From NCBI RefSeq assembly GCF_001281315.1, contig NZ_CP012479.1:1178001-1242000 (forward strand): 64,000 nucleotides of DNA. Reading direction: 5' to 3'. The position numbers were made by a program, and so were the translations under genes. The first letter of the stretch is position 1. Each line of letters opens with the position of its first letter. Shown one piece after another: positions 17,858-27,012 of the stretch. Under the pieces are notes generated by a model. The model was given only the letters and a program-made list of their open reading frames with translations. It made no database searches and was not told the origin of the DNA. The stretch is from Arthrobacter sp. ERGS1:01 (GTDB taxonomy: Bacteria > Actinomycetota > Actinomycetes > Actinomycetales > Micrococcaceae).

Positions 17858-18561
17858 GATTGTTTCGCCTCCGTATCAGTTACTCCGGTGGTAATTTCCC
17901 TCAATTGGGCATCGGTCGCGGCCGCATCCAGCGGGGGAACCACTCCGTGGGCCCGAACAAGAAGCACATGCAGCGCGACCACGGCGCCAACAGCCAGGGG
18001 GAGCAACGTGATGTGCCACATGAAGATCTGCCCCAGATTGGCCACGTTGAACCAGGCCCCGACTCCGGTGGCATTCAATGCGTCCTTGGCCTCGAAGGAA
18101 ATCCATTGCGAATCAAAATTGGTTTGCAGAAGGTATCCCGTAAATGCCGTGACGATCGAGACGAGAAACGCCACCATACCGGTGATCCAGGTCAATACCC
18201 GCCCACCTCGCCATGCGGCCATCCAGAACTTGATCCACAGGTGAACCACCATGAATATGAAGAACAGTTCAACACTCCACAGATGTGCACTGTTGACGAA
18301 GTGGCCCAACGACGAGACGTGGTACCACTGAGGCCCGTTCAGGCTCAGGATCAGCCCGGACACGATGATAAAAACCAGCCCGGCAACGGCGCCCATACCG
18401 AACACGTAGGCCCAAGAGGCCACGTAACTGGGTTGGTCCTCCGGTAACAACTTGTCCGGGGGAAGGTGCTTCAAGAACCAGCGGCGTGACTTGCCGGTCC
18501 ATGTGTAGGCCCCGGTCCCCTCAACTTCGGGATCCGACGAAGGCTGTTTGACCGTGCTCAT
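17854..18561 (-). CDS. Cytochrome b N-terminal-domain protein (bc/b6-type)
   Basis: The protein has 235 residues. Four membrane helices are visible. The haem-binding His pattern of cytochrome b/b6 is present: SAHLWSVELFFIFMVVHLW in helix B, and MWHITLLPLAVGAVVALHVL in helix D. The GYLLQTNFDSQWISFE loop lies between helices C and D. There is no C-terminal Qo domain, so it resembles b6 rather than full mitochondrial cytochrome b. Start and stop overlap the neighbours on both sides, within a tight operon. No Rieske iron-sulfur or cytochrome c gene is nearby, so the electron acceptor of this membrane quinone enzyme is unknown. Confidence 0.88.
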   Translation of the reverse strand: MSTVKQPSSDPEVEGTGAYTWTGKSRRWFLKHLPPDKLLPEDQPSYVASWAYVFGMGAVAGLVFIIVSGLILSLNGPQWYHVSSLGHFVNSAHLWSVELFFIFMVVHLWIKFWMAAWRGGRVLTWITGMVAFLVSIVTAFTGYLLQTNFDSQWISFEAKDALNATGVGAWFNVANLGQIFMWHITLLPLAVGAVVALHVLLVRAHGVVPPLDAAATDAQLREITTGVTDTEAKQS

Positions 18562-18725
18562 TTTCTTCCCTTTCCTCCGGGAAACGGCAGTACCAGCGCC
18601 AGGCCAAACAGAACAAGCATCACGACAATAACAATGAAGTTGCCTGCCTGGATGGTGAAGTCGCCCCAGCCGAGGTAGGTGCCTGCATGAATGGCAGGCA
18701 GGACCGCCGCCGTCGCGCTAAACAT
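18558..18725 (-). CDS. Small single-span membrane protein of the cytochrome b operon
   Basis: The protein has 55 residues: a short N-terminal segment MFSATAAVLPAIHAGTYLGW, one membrane helix (about 30-48, NFIVIVVMLVLFGLALVLPF) and a basic end GGKGRK. The ATG at 18725 has AGGA eight bases upstream. It overlaps the end of the stress-protein gene and its stop overlaps the start of the cytochrome b gene (ATGA). It is probably a small structural subunit of that complex, as seen in many respiratory complexes. The longer frame to 18776 has no support. Confidence 0.75.
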   Translation of the reverse strand: MFSATAAVLPAIHAGTYLGWGDFTIQAGNFIVIVVMLVLFGLALVLPFPGGKGRK

Positions 18726-19179
18726 GGGACTTATCCTGTAACGGGTAGTGGACCACCAACACGGGGCAGCTCGCATGGGCTGTACAGGCCGAGCTGACCG
18801 ATCCCATGAGTAGACCTAGGAAGCCGCCAAACCCGCGCCGTCCAAGGACGAGCATCACGGCATTCTTGCTTGCTTCGATGAGCGCCGGCCGCGCGGGCCC
18901 GTGGATCAGCCGGGTGGTCAGAGAATCCGGCCAGTCCAGGCCGACAGCGCGCTCAACCGCGCCGTCGAGGACCTTTTGGGCTTCACCTTCAAATTCAGCT
19001 GTGGAGGTGCCCATCATTGTGGGCGGTTCATACACGCTCGGGTAGTTCCAACACAACACGGCCTCCACCCTGGCTCCCAGGGCTGCAGCTAGGCGCACGG
19101 CCTGACGTAATGCCTCAATCGAGGCATCTGATCCATCGATTCCGACGATCATGACGGGTTTTTCGGGTTGGTCCTTCAT
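18718..19179 (-). CDS. Universal stress protein (UspA family)
   Basis: The protein has 153 residues and a single Usp domain. The N-terminal strand MIVGIDGSDAS carries the first nucleotide-contact Asp, and the ATP-binding motif G-x2-G-x9-G-S is present as GRRGFGGFLGLLMGSVSSA. It is therefore the ATP-binding type. It heads the block of genes translated in tight coupling with cytochrome b, 74 bp downstream of phosphoketolase on the same strand. Family members act in hypoxic survival and are hallmark members of the mycobacterial DosR regulon. A sensing or regulatory role for the cytochrome operon is inferred. Confidence 0.9.
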   Translation of the reverse strand: MKDQPEKPVMIVGIDGSDASIEALRQAVRLAAALGARVEAVLCWNYPSVYEPPTMMGTSTAEFEGEAQKVLDGAVERAVGLDWPDSLTTRLIHGPARPALIEASKNAVMLVLGRRGFGGFLGLLMGSVSSACTAHASCPVLVVHYPLQDKSHV

Positions 19180-19253
19180 GATTGTTTCCTCCTACTCTCC
19201 TTCAATATGTGTACGTTCACGATTGCCCGGGCCAGGTTCGAGACCGCGGTCCG

Positions 19254-21758
19254 TCAGGCCTGTGGCGGAGTCCAGACCCAATCGCGGATCTCCGGCAGGT
19301 CCTCTAAATGTTCGTGAATATGGCGTTCGTGCTTGGCGAGCATCAAGGCGCAGTGCTGGGCCAGTTCCTGTGTTCCGTCGAAGTGGCCGCTCACCCGGCT
19401 AAGTGCCTCCATGACCAGGTGGTACCTGCTCATGCCATTGAGGACCACCATGTCGAAGGGGGTGGTTGTCGTGCCCTGTTCGCTGTAGCCCCGGACATGG
19501 AAGCGGCCAGGATTTCTGCGGCCATGCAGGAGTTGGTGGAAAGCCCGGGCGTACCCGTGCCAGGCCACGATCACGTCAGCGTCCGGGTCGAAGAGCTTTT
19601 CGAAGTCGACGTCCGTGAGACCGTGCGGGTGGACATCCTGGGGCGGCAGGACCAGAACGTCCATGACATTGACCACCCGTACTCGTAGTCCGGGCACATA
19701 TCGCTGCAGGAGCCAGGCGGCTGCAAGGGTCTCTTCGGTCGGGACGTCCCCAGCGCAGGCCATGACAATGTCCGGCGTGGAAGTAACGTCCGATTCCTCC
19801 GGGGTGGTGGTTGACGATGTGGTACCGAACGGGGCGCCGTGATAAGTAATCTTCTGGATGGGGGCGTCATCGTTGCCGGCCCAGAGCCAGATGGAGGCGC
19901 CTGCGGCGGCATGACGCCGGGCGTCCTCAAGCGATAGGTACTGCGGGTGGGCCTGTTTGTCCACCACGACCAGGTTCACGTAGTCGTTGCTGAGCAGGAT
20001 GTGCTCGGCCGTGGCCAGCAAGGTGTTGGAATCCGGCGGCAGGTATACCCGAATCACTGACCCGGACAGGGACAGCACCGTGTCAATCAGACCCGGGCCT
20101 TGATGGCTGAAACCGTTGTGGTCATTGCGCCAACACGTGGAGGTGAGCAGGATGTTTAGGCTTGGTACTGGGTACCGCCATGGTAGTTCACGTGCGTGTT
20201 GCAGCCATTTGGCGTGCTGGACTGTCATGGAGGCACTAACCATGGCGAACGCTTCATAGGTGGCGAAAAGACCGTGCCGGCCCGTGAGAAGGTAGCCTTC
20301 CAACCAGCCCTGGCAGAGGTGCTCGGAGAGGACTTCCATGACCCGGCCGTCCGGCGAAATATGGCCATGCCCATCATGCCCATCATGCGCAGGCTCCATC
20401 AGGCATCGGTCGGTAACCTCAAAAACCGCGCCAAGGCGGTTGCTGTTCGTCTCATCTGGGCAGAACAACCGGAATCTCGGATCCTGCGCGGTGTCCGTGT
20501 AGATGTCCCGCAGCATTTCGCCCAGGGGCCTTGTGGTCTCGTGTTTGGTGGATCCAGGGGTTCCAACATCCAGGGCATAGTCTTCCAACGGTCGCAGCGG
20601 TAGCGGCGCCATGCCGGGGCTTCCGTTGGAGCTCGGCGTTGCCCCCATGCGCAGGTGGCCCGTAGGTGCGAGTGCCGCTAGTTCGGGCACCAGTCGTCCG
20701 TTGGCGTCAAAAAGTAGTTCGGGCTTGTAGGAGCGCAGCCACGCCTCCAGTTGGGCCAAGTGTCCGGGGTTTTCCCGAACCCCAGCCAGCGGCACCTGAT
20801 GGGCGCGGAAGGTGCCCTCCACGGGAATGCCGTCTACCACGGCCGGGCCGGTCCAGCCCTTGGGCGTGCGCAGGATGATCGCCGGCCAGCGTTCCGGACC
20901 GTTTGTCCCGTGGTGGCGGGCCTCATCCCGAATTTGGAGGATCCGGGCGTGGGCGTGATCAAGTGCCCGGGCCAGGCTCGCATGGACAAGCCCGGGATCG
21001 TGGCCGGAGACCACCACTGGATCCCAACCGTGGGCCGCCAGCAGCGCCATGACCTGCTCGTCAGTTTGGCGGCCAAGCACTGTTGGCCCGGAAATTTTAT
21101 AGCCGTTGAGGTGCAATATGGGCAGGACCGCCCCGTCCCGGGTGGGGTTGAGGAATGCCGGGGCTTTCCACGCACCTTCCAGGGGACCTGTTTCGGCTTC
21201 CCCGTCGCCCACAACGCAGGCGACAATGAGCCCCGGATTGTCCATTGCGGCCCCCGTGGCATGGGCCAGCGAATAGCCCAGCTCACCCCCTTCGTGGATG
21301 GAGCCTGGAGTGGGTGGCCCCACGTGGCTTGGGATGCCGCCGGGCGTGGAGAACTGCCGAACGAGCCTGCGCAAACCGTCCTTGTCCCGGCCGATGAGGG
21401 GGTAGATCTCGGAGTAGGTACCTTCCAAGTAGAGGTTGGCGACTACTGCCGGACCGCCGTGGCCCGGGCCGGCGACAAAAAGAATCTCGGCCCCGGATTC
21501 TCGAATGAGCCGGTTGAGGTGAACGTAAATTAGTGACAATCCAGGGCTGGTTCCCCAGTGCCCCAAAAGCCGTGGCTTTATGTGGTCCACCGTCAATGGA
21601 ACACGAAGCAGCGCATTCTCCTTCAGGTAGATCTGTGCCACCGTCAGATAGTTGGCGGCGTCCCAGTACCTGTTGAGCAGTTGAAACTCATCGGGCATTG
21701 GGGCGGGAGCGGCACCTTGTTGCTGAGGGCTGCTGATGTGATCAAGCTGGCTCTTCAC
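19254..21758 (-). CDS. xfp: Xylulose-5-phosphate/fructose-6-phosphate phosphoketolase
   Basis: It would split xylulose-5-phosphate (and fructose-6-phosphate) with phosphate, giving acetyl phosphate plus glyceraldehyde-3-phosphate (or erythrose-4-phosphate). The protein has 834 residues from the GTG at 21758, which has GGAG seven bases upstream. Features are GHWGTSPGLSLIYVHLNR with its catalytic His, the thiamine-diphosphate motif GDGEAETGPLEGAWK, HQVPL and the C-terminal transketolase-like region. Acetyl phosphate can yield ATP by substrate-level phosphorylation, which suits low-oxygen life. Its 5' region faces a stress-protein gene and holds a DevR-like box at 21869. The following five genes are probably co-transcribed. 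No acetate kinase lies in the window. Confidence 0.92.
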   Translation of the reverse strand: MKSQLDHISSPQQQGAAPAPMPDEFQLLNRYWDAANYLTVAQIYLKENALLRVPLTVDHIKPRLLGHWGTSPGLSLIYVHLNRLIRESGAEILFVAGPGHGGPAVVANLYLEGTYSEIYPLIGRDKDGLRRLVRQFSTPGGIPSHVGPPTPGSIHEGGELGYSLAHATGAAMDNPGLIVACVVGDGEAETGPLEGAWKAPAFLNPTRDGAVLPILHLNGYKISGPTVLGRQTDEQVMALLAAHGWDPVVVSGHDPGLVHASLARALDHAHARILQIRDEARHHGTNGPERWPAIILRTPKGWTGPAVVDGIPVEGTFRAHQVPLAGVRENPGHLAQLEAWLRSYKPELLFDANGRLVPELAALAPTGHLRMGATPSSNGSPGMAPLPLRPLEDYALDVGTPGSTKHETTRPLGEMLRDIYTDTAQDPRFRLFCPDETNSNRLGAVFEVTDRCLMEPAHDGHDGHGHISPDGRVMEVLSEHLCQGWLEGYLLTGRHGLFATYEAFAMVSASMTVQHAKWLQHARELPWRYPVPSLNILLTSTCWRNDHNGFSHQGPGLIDTVLSLSGSVIRVYLPPDSNTLLATAEHILLSNDYVNLVVVDKQAHPQYLSLEDARRHAAAGASIWLWAGNDDAPIQKITYHGAPFGTTSSTTTPEESDVTSTPDIVMACAGDVPTEETLAAAWLLQRYVPGLRVRVVNVMDVLVLPPQDVHPHGLTDVDFEKLFDPDADVIVAWHGYARAFHQLLHGRRNPGRFHVRGYSEQGTTTTPFDMVVLNGMSRYHLVMEALSRVSGHFDGTQELAQHCALMLAKHERHIHEHLEDLPEIRDWVWTPPQA

Positions 21759-21868
21759 GATCGACTCCGTATGGTTGTGGCCGGGTTTGGGCCCCGTTGG
21801 AAGGCATGTCGACGCAGGCAATCAACGTCCGTTGCTTACAGCCTGACACGATCCGATCCGGACGGTTA

Positions 21869-21882
21869 GGGACCTTGGACCC
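21869..21882. promoter_or_regulatory. DevR/DosR-like box between xfp and the Usp-ATPase operon
   Basis: GGGACCTTGGACCC fits GGGnCnnnnGnCCC completely and matches 11 of 14 positions of the mycobacterial core GGGACTWWAGTCCC. It lies in the shared 5' region, about 110 bp from the xfp start and 130 bp from the divergent stress-protein start, and could serve either. Confidence 0.6.
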
Positions 21883-22012
21883 TGTCCAACACGTGCCCGT
21901 GGCGTTGACCATTGAAAGTGAAAGGTCGGGGTGAGAAGTCCGGCTTCGACGGCGACTTGGGGCTGCCTGACTCGGTGAGCTCATAGGACAAGAACGAAAG
22001 CCGGAAATACCC

Positions 22013-22513
22013 ATGAATGACCAGACAATCCATGAGAGCCCATGCATCGTGGTCGGTGTTGACGGATCGCCGCAGTCGATTCTTGCCCTTGGGTGGGCGC
22101 AGACTTTGGCCCCGACGCTGGGAGCCACCATTACCGCAGTCACGGCGTGGCACTTTGAGGCCTCTTTCGGACCCTATTCGCCGTCGGAATGGGACCCCGA
22201 CGCCGACGCGCAGCAAATCTTACGGGACGCACTGCGTGATGCGTTTGGGGATCAGCTTCCGTCGGGCCTTAGGGCCCAGTCATGTCGTGGCCGGCCCGCC
22301 CAGATTTTGATTGAACAAAGTAAAGACGCCGCCATGCTTGTCGTCGGTTCGCGTGGACACGGCGGCTTCGCTGGCATGTTGCTGGGGTCGGTCAGCTCTG
22401 CCTGTGCAGAGCAGGCGAGCTGTCCGGTTCTGGTGATCCATGCGGCGGCGGCAGGACCGTCACGGAGTGACACGGAAGTCGAGGACATCCGTGAGCCCGC
22501 CGACAACCACTGA
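22013..22513 (+). CDS. Universal stress protein (UspA family)
   Basis: The protein has 166 residues. The N-terminal strand is CIVVGVDGSPQSI, the ATP motif is GSRGHGGFAGMLLGSVSSA, and the final strand is CPVLVIHAA. The C-terminal tail of about 20 residues after the domain is acidic. It is divergent from xfp and overlaps the start of the downstream P-type ATPase gene by about 20 bp, so the two are coupled. In M. tuberculosis a Usp gene likewise sits beside the P-type ATPase CtpF in the DosR regulon; that parallel is from general knowledge of that regulon. Confidence 0.9.
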   Translation: MNDQTIHESPCIVVGVDGSPQSILALGWAQTLAPTLGATITAVTAWHFEASFGPYSPSEWDPDADAQQILRDALRDAFGDQLPSGLRAQSCRGRPAQILIEQSKDAAMLVVGSRGHGGFAGMLLGSVSSACAEQASCPVLVIHAAAAGPSRSDTEVEDIREPADNH

Positions 22514-25136
22514 GACGGTCAGCTCCACTCCGCTGTCAATCATGGAATCCGCCCACCGAACAGGTGAGCAGGTTCTGCACGATCTCCAGTCCACCCAACA
22601 GGGCTTGACGGGCGACGAAGCGGCTCAGCGGCTCAGCGCAGTGGGCCCCAACGCGCTGAGAACACACAAAGCCAGCCCCTGGTCTGTCCTGGGGCGCCAG
22701 CTTCGCAGCCCCATCCTGATCCTTTTGATAATCACGGCCGGCTTGTCCCTATTTCTCGGGGATGCCACGAATTCGATTGTCATCGGCGTCATTTTGGTGG
22801 CGAGCATCGGGTTGGGGTTCAGCAACGAATTTCGGGCCGAACGGGCCGCCGAGGCACTCCATTCACGCGTCACGCACACCGTTGTTGTCCTCCGGGACCG
22901 CGCGGCATGCCAAATCGACGTAGTGGATCTGGTGCCCGGTGACGTGGTCCGATTGGCGCTCGGGGCCATCATCCCGGCGGACCTCAGGCTGCTCAGCAGC
23001 GAAGACTTGCTCTGCGATGAAAGTATTCTTACGGGGGAGTCGCTGCCGGCAGAGAAAGAACAGGCACCGATCACCGGTGACTCCTCACTGGGGGACTTGG
23101 CTTGCTGCCTGTTCATGGGAACCATCGTCCAGACTGGCAGCTGCACCGGCGTCGTCGTGGCCACCGGAGGCCGGGCCGAATTCGGCCGGATCGCCCTCGG
23201 CCTGGGCGAACACCAGCCACAGACGGAATTCCAGCTGGGCCTAAAACGCTTCTCCTTCCTGCTTCTCCAGGTCGCGATCGTCTTGACCACACTCATTTTC
23301 ATCGCCAACCTACTGCTGGGCCGCCCCCTGATCGACTCCCTGCTCTTTTCCCTCGCCATTGCCGTCGGCATCACGCCACAGCTGCTGCCCGCCGTGGTGA
23401 GCACCTGCCTGGCCGCCGGCACCCGGGCACTGGCCAAGCGAAAGGTGCTGGTCAAGCGTCTGATCTGCATCGAGGACTTGGGTGACATGGATGTTCTGGT
23501 CACTGACAAGACCGGAACATTGACGGAGGGTCACATCAGCTTCACAGCGGCACTGCCCGTTCAATCCGAGATTTCCGAGACCGAGCTGTTTGCCTTGGGA
23601 CTGCTCTCAACAGAGGTTGACTACTCCCACGGTGCGGTGTCCTTGCTGGGGCAGAACCCACTTGATGCTGCACTGTGGGAATCCCAGCTTGCCCAGGCCT
23701 TCGAGCCGGGCAGTGCGAAACGGCTGGACATCATTCCCTTCGACCACCAGCGCCGCATGACCAGCGTCCTGGTGGCAGACGGCAGCGGGACCCGGCGTCT
23801 CGTCACCAAGGGTTCGCCGGAAGACGTGCTGCGGATCTGCCGCGAAGTTTCGCCGCAGGTGCAGGCCCAGCTGGATGAACAGTTCGACGCCGGAGCCCGG
23901 GTTATCGCCGTCGCCACCCGTCCCGCCGCCGGATTGAGCGCGATTGAGCCGGCGGATGAGCACGATCTGGTGCTGGCCGGTTTCCTCATCTTCCTGGACA
24001 AGCCCAAGGCCAATGCCAGGGAATCACTGATCGATCTGGCAGCACTGGGCATCACGGTAAAGATTGCGACCGGCGACAACGCCAAGGTTGCCGAAAAGGT
24101 CTGCCGGGACCTGGGCCTGGTCTCGGGCGGAACCCTTACCGGCATCCAGATCGAGGCCCTGTCCGACGAGGAACTCGGCACCGCCGCCAGAGAGTCGACC
24201 ATCTTTGCCCGCGTCTCACCAGAACAAAAGGCGCGCCTGATCAGGCTGCTGCGCGAACAAGGACGTGCCGTCGCGTTCCTGGGCGACGGCGTCAACGACG
24301 CGCTGGCACTCCACCAGGCCGACGTCGGCATTTCCGTGGACAGCGCCACCGATGTAGCCAAGGATGCGGCGGACATCGTCCTGATGGACAAGGACTTAGG
24401 GGTCCTCGCGGAGGGCGTGCGGGAGGGGCGACGGATCTTTGCCAACACCATCAAGTACGTCCTGATGGGAACGTCAAGCAATTTTGGCAACATGTTCAGT
24501 GCCGCGGCGGCCTCAGTCGTGTTGAGCTTCCTGCCCATGTTGCCCGGACAGATCCTGCTCAACAACCTGCTCTATGACACCGGCCAGCTGGCCATCCCGG
24601 GGGACAGGGTCGACGAGGAACAGTTGCTCGCCCCCTCGCATTGGGACATTGCCTTCATTCGGCGGTTCATGCTGCTATTCGGGCCCATCAGCTCGGTTTT
24701 TGACTTTGCCACTTTTGGCTTGATGTTATTCGTGTTCAATGCAGCACCGGGCGAATTCCGGGCCGGCTGGTTCATCGAATCCATTGCCACACAGACCCTG
24801 ATCATTTTCGCCATCAGGACCCGCCGGGTGCCATTCTTCCTCAGCCGTCCGTCAGCCGGACTGCTCTGGGCCTCTCTTGGCGTGGTGGCGTTTGGAGTAT
24901 ATCTGCCGCTTTCTCCCTTTGCCTCCGTGCTGGGCTTTGATCCGCTGCCGGTCCCGTTCTTCCTGGCGCTGCTGGCCATGACGATGGTGTATTTGGTGCT
25001 GGTCGAGTTCGCCAAACGGTGGTTCTTCTCCCGCCCCGCCCAACAGACACCGACGGTTCGCCGGCGTGGCCGCACCCACCATATCCAACGCCGTGCAGCG
25101 CGATTCAGCGTGCCAGACTCTATCCGGGGACCATGA
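22491..25136 (+). CDS. mgtA: P-type Mg2+-translocating ATPase (MgtA-like)
   Basis: The protein has 881 residues. The phosphorylation motif is VTDKTGTLTEG, the actuator loop is LTGES, and GDGVNDALAL is the hinge. The membrane motif around helix 4 reads AVGITPQLLPAVVSTCLAAG, followed by KRKVLVKRL, as in the P3B magnesium importers MgtA/MgtB. About ten helices are visible. The start chosen is the GTG at 22491 with GAGGAC just upstream; the ATG at 22542 is possible. It overlaps the stress-protein gene. Magnesium import could protect ribosomes and ATP pools during energy stress. Another divalent cation cannot be excluded from sequence alone. Confidence 0.88.
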   Translation: MSPPTTTETVSSTPLSIMESAHRTGEQVLHDLQSTQQGLTGDEAAQRLSAVGPNALRTHKASPWSVLGRQLRSPILILLIITAGLSLFLGDATNSIVIGVILVASIGLGFSNEFRAERAAEALHSRVTHTVVVLRDRAACQIDVVDLVPGDVVRLALGAIIPADLRLLSSEDLLCDESILTGESLPAEKEQAPITGDSSLGDLACCLFMGTIVQTGSCTGVVVATGGRAEFGRIALGLGEHQPQTEFQLGLKRFSFLLLQVAIVLTTLIFIANLLLGRPLIDSLLFSLAIAVGITPQLLPAVVSTCLAAGTRALAKRKVLVKRLICIEDLGDMDVLVTDKTGTLTEGHISFTAALPVQSEISETELFALGLLSTEVDYSHGAVSLLGQNPLDAALWESQLAQAFEPGSAKRLDIIPFDHQRRMTSVLVADGSGTRRLVTKGSPEDVLRICREVSPQVQAQLDEQFDAGARVIAVATRPAAGLSAIEPADEHDLVLAGFLIFLDKPKANARESLIDLAALGITVKIATGDNAKVAEKVCRDLGLVSGGTLTGIQIEALSDEELGTAARESTIFARVSPEQKARLIRLLREQGRAVAFLGDGVNDALALHQADVGISVDSATDVAKDAADIVLMDKDLGVLAEGVREGRRIFANTIKYVLMGTSSNFGNMFSAAAASVVLSFLPMLPGQILLNNLLYDTGQLAIPGDRVDEEQLLAPSHWDIAFIRRFMLLFGPISSVFDFATFGLMLFVFNAAPGEFRAGWFIESIATQTLIIFAIRTRRVPFFLSRPSAGLLWASLGVVAFGVYLPLSPFASVLGFDPLPVPFFLALLAMTMVYLVLVEFAKRWFFSRPAQQTPTVRRRGRTHHIQRRAARFSVPDSIRGP

Positions 25137-25602
25137 CGTGGCACCAGTTGCCGGACTCCCCGGGTGAAACGGGAACTGCGCCCGCCTGGAATCCATTGTT
25201 CGAGACATAGTGCCGACACTCGCAGGAAGTCTGCACGGTGCTTTTGAGGCCGAATGGGACGACCAGCATTTTATCGACGAATGCAGCCGTAACGACCGAA
25301 TCCGGACCTTTCTACAACACCGGGGGACTCAGCCCTTCTGAGGGTGCCGCGGATGAGCATCCGAATCCATGGCCATTAGCGGCATGGCGGCCCACAAGCA
25401 GCAGATCCTCGCCGCGTTGCCGGCAGGCGCGGGGCGAAGGTGTTCCCCAACGATAACGCTTCAGGCCAAGCCGAACACCGCACTCGCGGCATCCGCCTTC
25501 AGGGCAACGTTTGCGTCCCTCTGGATGGCATCAAGTTTGGCGCCGTGCCCGGCCTCGACTTCACCCCGACGCCGTTTCCTGGCGTGGGTTTCTTCTTGTC
25601 TG
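25137..25602. other. 466-bp intergenic stretch without a supported gene
   Basis: This lies between the converging ATPase and lysyl-PG-synthase-like genes. A frame at about 25239-25341 (GAFEAEWDDQHFIDECSRND) reads like protein but has no start context and soon stops, so it may be a relic. No convincing hairpin terminator, att site or known motif was seen. Confidence 0.35.
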
Positions 25603-26691
25603 TTAGTGGGGTTTTCTGAAGGCGTCCAGCTGCAGTGACGTGTAGGCCACAGCGCCGAGCGGAATGGGAAGCCAGAACTCGACCAGCCGCCAGGCGATCA
25701 CGCCCAAGAGGGCAACCCCGGCCGGCGTGCCAAAACCAATCAGGGCCGGAACCATGACACCTTCAACAATACCCAGGCCGCCCGGAGTCAGGGGCAGCAT
25801 CGCCAAGATGCTGCCCACACCATAGACCGTGAGTAACGGACCGACGCCGAGATGGTGTCCAAAGGCGGCCAGGAGTACCCACAATGATGCCGCATCGAGA
25901 AGCCAATTGGCGGCTGCGAGGAGAAGATCCGTGCCTAGTCGGCGGGGGTTTTTCGCCAGCTGGAGGATTTGGCTGACCATCATGCGTAGGAACGATTCAG
26001 TCGCATCCTCTTGCACCAAAGGTAGATGCCGCACAATACCTCGGGCTGCAGCAATGGCCCGGGTTGTGTGGCGGGTCAGGAACCAAATACCAACGCCTGT
26101 GGCCAAAAGTGCCGCTACGGCGACGCCGGAAGCGCTCCGGTAGTACGCGTTCGCCGAGATCGCCGTCAGTGAGAGCAGCAGGCCCGCGGCAAAAACGGCG
26201 GCCAAAACAAGATTGGAAATCGTAATCTCGATCGCAGCCGCGGCAAGCGCATTCGTCGGGTGGATTCCAGCACGTTGAAGCAACCGGAAGCGAACGGCCG
26301 CGGCCGTGGCCCCACCGCCCGGCACCACATGGTTGACGCCCAGGTCAGCCAAATCGATGCGCAACAGCGTGAAATAACTGGGCCGTCGGGCACCCAAGAC
26401 AGTGGCAGTCAGGGCCGAATAGGCGAGTAGCGAAGCCATCTCCAGAATGCCGGCCAGGAGCACGAGGGGAAACGAGATTTGTTCAAGAGTGCCGAGCGTC
26501 CGCACGGCGCCGGCGTATTGCGGCAGAATGACCCAACGCATCAAGACAAACAGCACGACCGCAGAAGCAATGGCGAGAATCCACTTCGGGATGTGCCGGC
26601 TCACGGCCTGATTCGGCGTCGTTCCTGCCACGCGGCCGCCTACCGCAGATGTGAGGGCCCGGCTTTCATCTTTTGATCGATTCGCGTCCAT
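25603..26691 (-). CDS. Lysylphosphatidylglycerol-synthase-type (YbhN/UPF0104) integral membrane protein
   Basis: The protein has 362 residues with about eight membrane helices. The family pattern is visible in DLGVNHVVPGGGATAAAVRFRLL, EITISNLVLA and the end block LAMLPLTPGGLGIVEGVMVPAL. These are the flippase-like membrane half of MprF (PF03706), here without the soluble synthase domain. Such proteins are implicated in moving lipids or lipid-linked intermediates. It is divergent from the slipin operon, and two DevR-like boxes lie in the shared region. A role in envelope remodelling during stress is inferred. Confidence 0.82.
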   Translation of the reverse strand: MDANRSKDESRALTSAVGGRVAGTTPNQAVSRHIPKWILAIASAVVLFVLMRWVILPQYAGAVRTLGTLEQISFPLVLLAGILEMASLLAYSALTATVLGARRPSYFTLLRIDLADLGVNHVVPGGGATAAAVRFRLLQRAGIHPTNALAAAAIEITISNLVLAAVFAAGLLLSLTAISANAYYRSASGVAVAALLATGVGIWFLTRHTTRAIAAARGIVRHLPLVQEDATESFLRMMVSQILQLAKNPRRLGTDLLLAAANWLLDAASLWVLLAAFGHHLGVGPLLTVYGVGSILAMLPLTPGGLGIVEGVMVPALIGFGTPAGVALLGVIAWRLVEFWLPIPLGAVAYTSLQLDAFRKPH

Positions 26692-27012
26692 TGTCCTCCA
26701 ATCTCGTTTGGCCGTGCCGGCCGGTGAGGGGAGAATCCGCGGGCATACCTTGCTGTGGTCTTGAGCCTATGCCCGCCGACAGCCCTTGGTTAGGGCTGAA
26801 AGGCCCGGATCCTACGGGAGCTCGGCCCCGATCGCGGCGCGATTGGGGTCTTTCGACTCTCCATTCCCGGAACCCATGCGTCTAGCGTTGAAGTCAACGC
26901 CGTATCACCGTCCATGAACTTATGGCGGCACGTCGCAGCGGCAGTCCATCCGGCTTGGCGCTCATCGTCCGCCCGTGCAACGTCCCGAGCGGTCAGCATT
27001 TAAGGAAACGTC
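26692..27012. promoter_or_regulatory. Divergent promoter region with two DevR-like boxes
   Basis: This gap of 321 bp contains GGGCTGAAAGGCCC (26793-26806; preceded by GGTTA) and GGGTCTTTCGACTC (26846-26859), each matching 10 of 14 core positions of the mycobacterial DosR site. They lie 150-220 bp before the slipin gene and 100-170 bp before the YbhN-like gene. The slipin has its own Shine-Dalgarno (AAGGAAAC). Confidence 0.5.

Noticed and set aside
21925..21945. Second DevR-like box (GGGGTGAGAAGTCCGG) before the Usp-ATPase operon
   Set aside because: It matches only about 9 of 14 core positions and lacks palindromic arms, so it is too weak to list as a site.
25238..25638. Two small genes between the Mg ATPase and the YbhN-like gene
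   Set aside because: Neither has a Shine-Dalgarno or recognisable sequence, and the second overlaps the end of a real gene.
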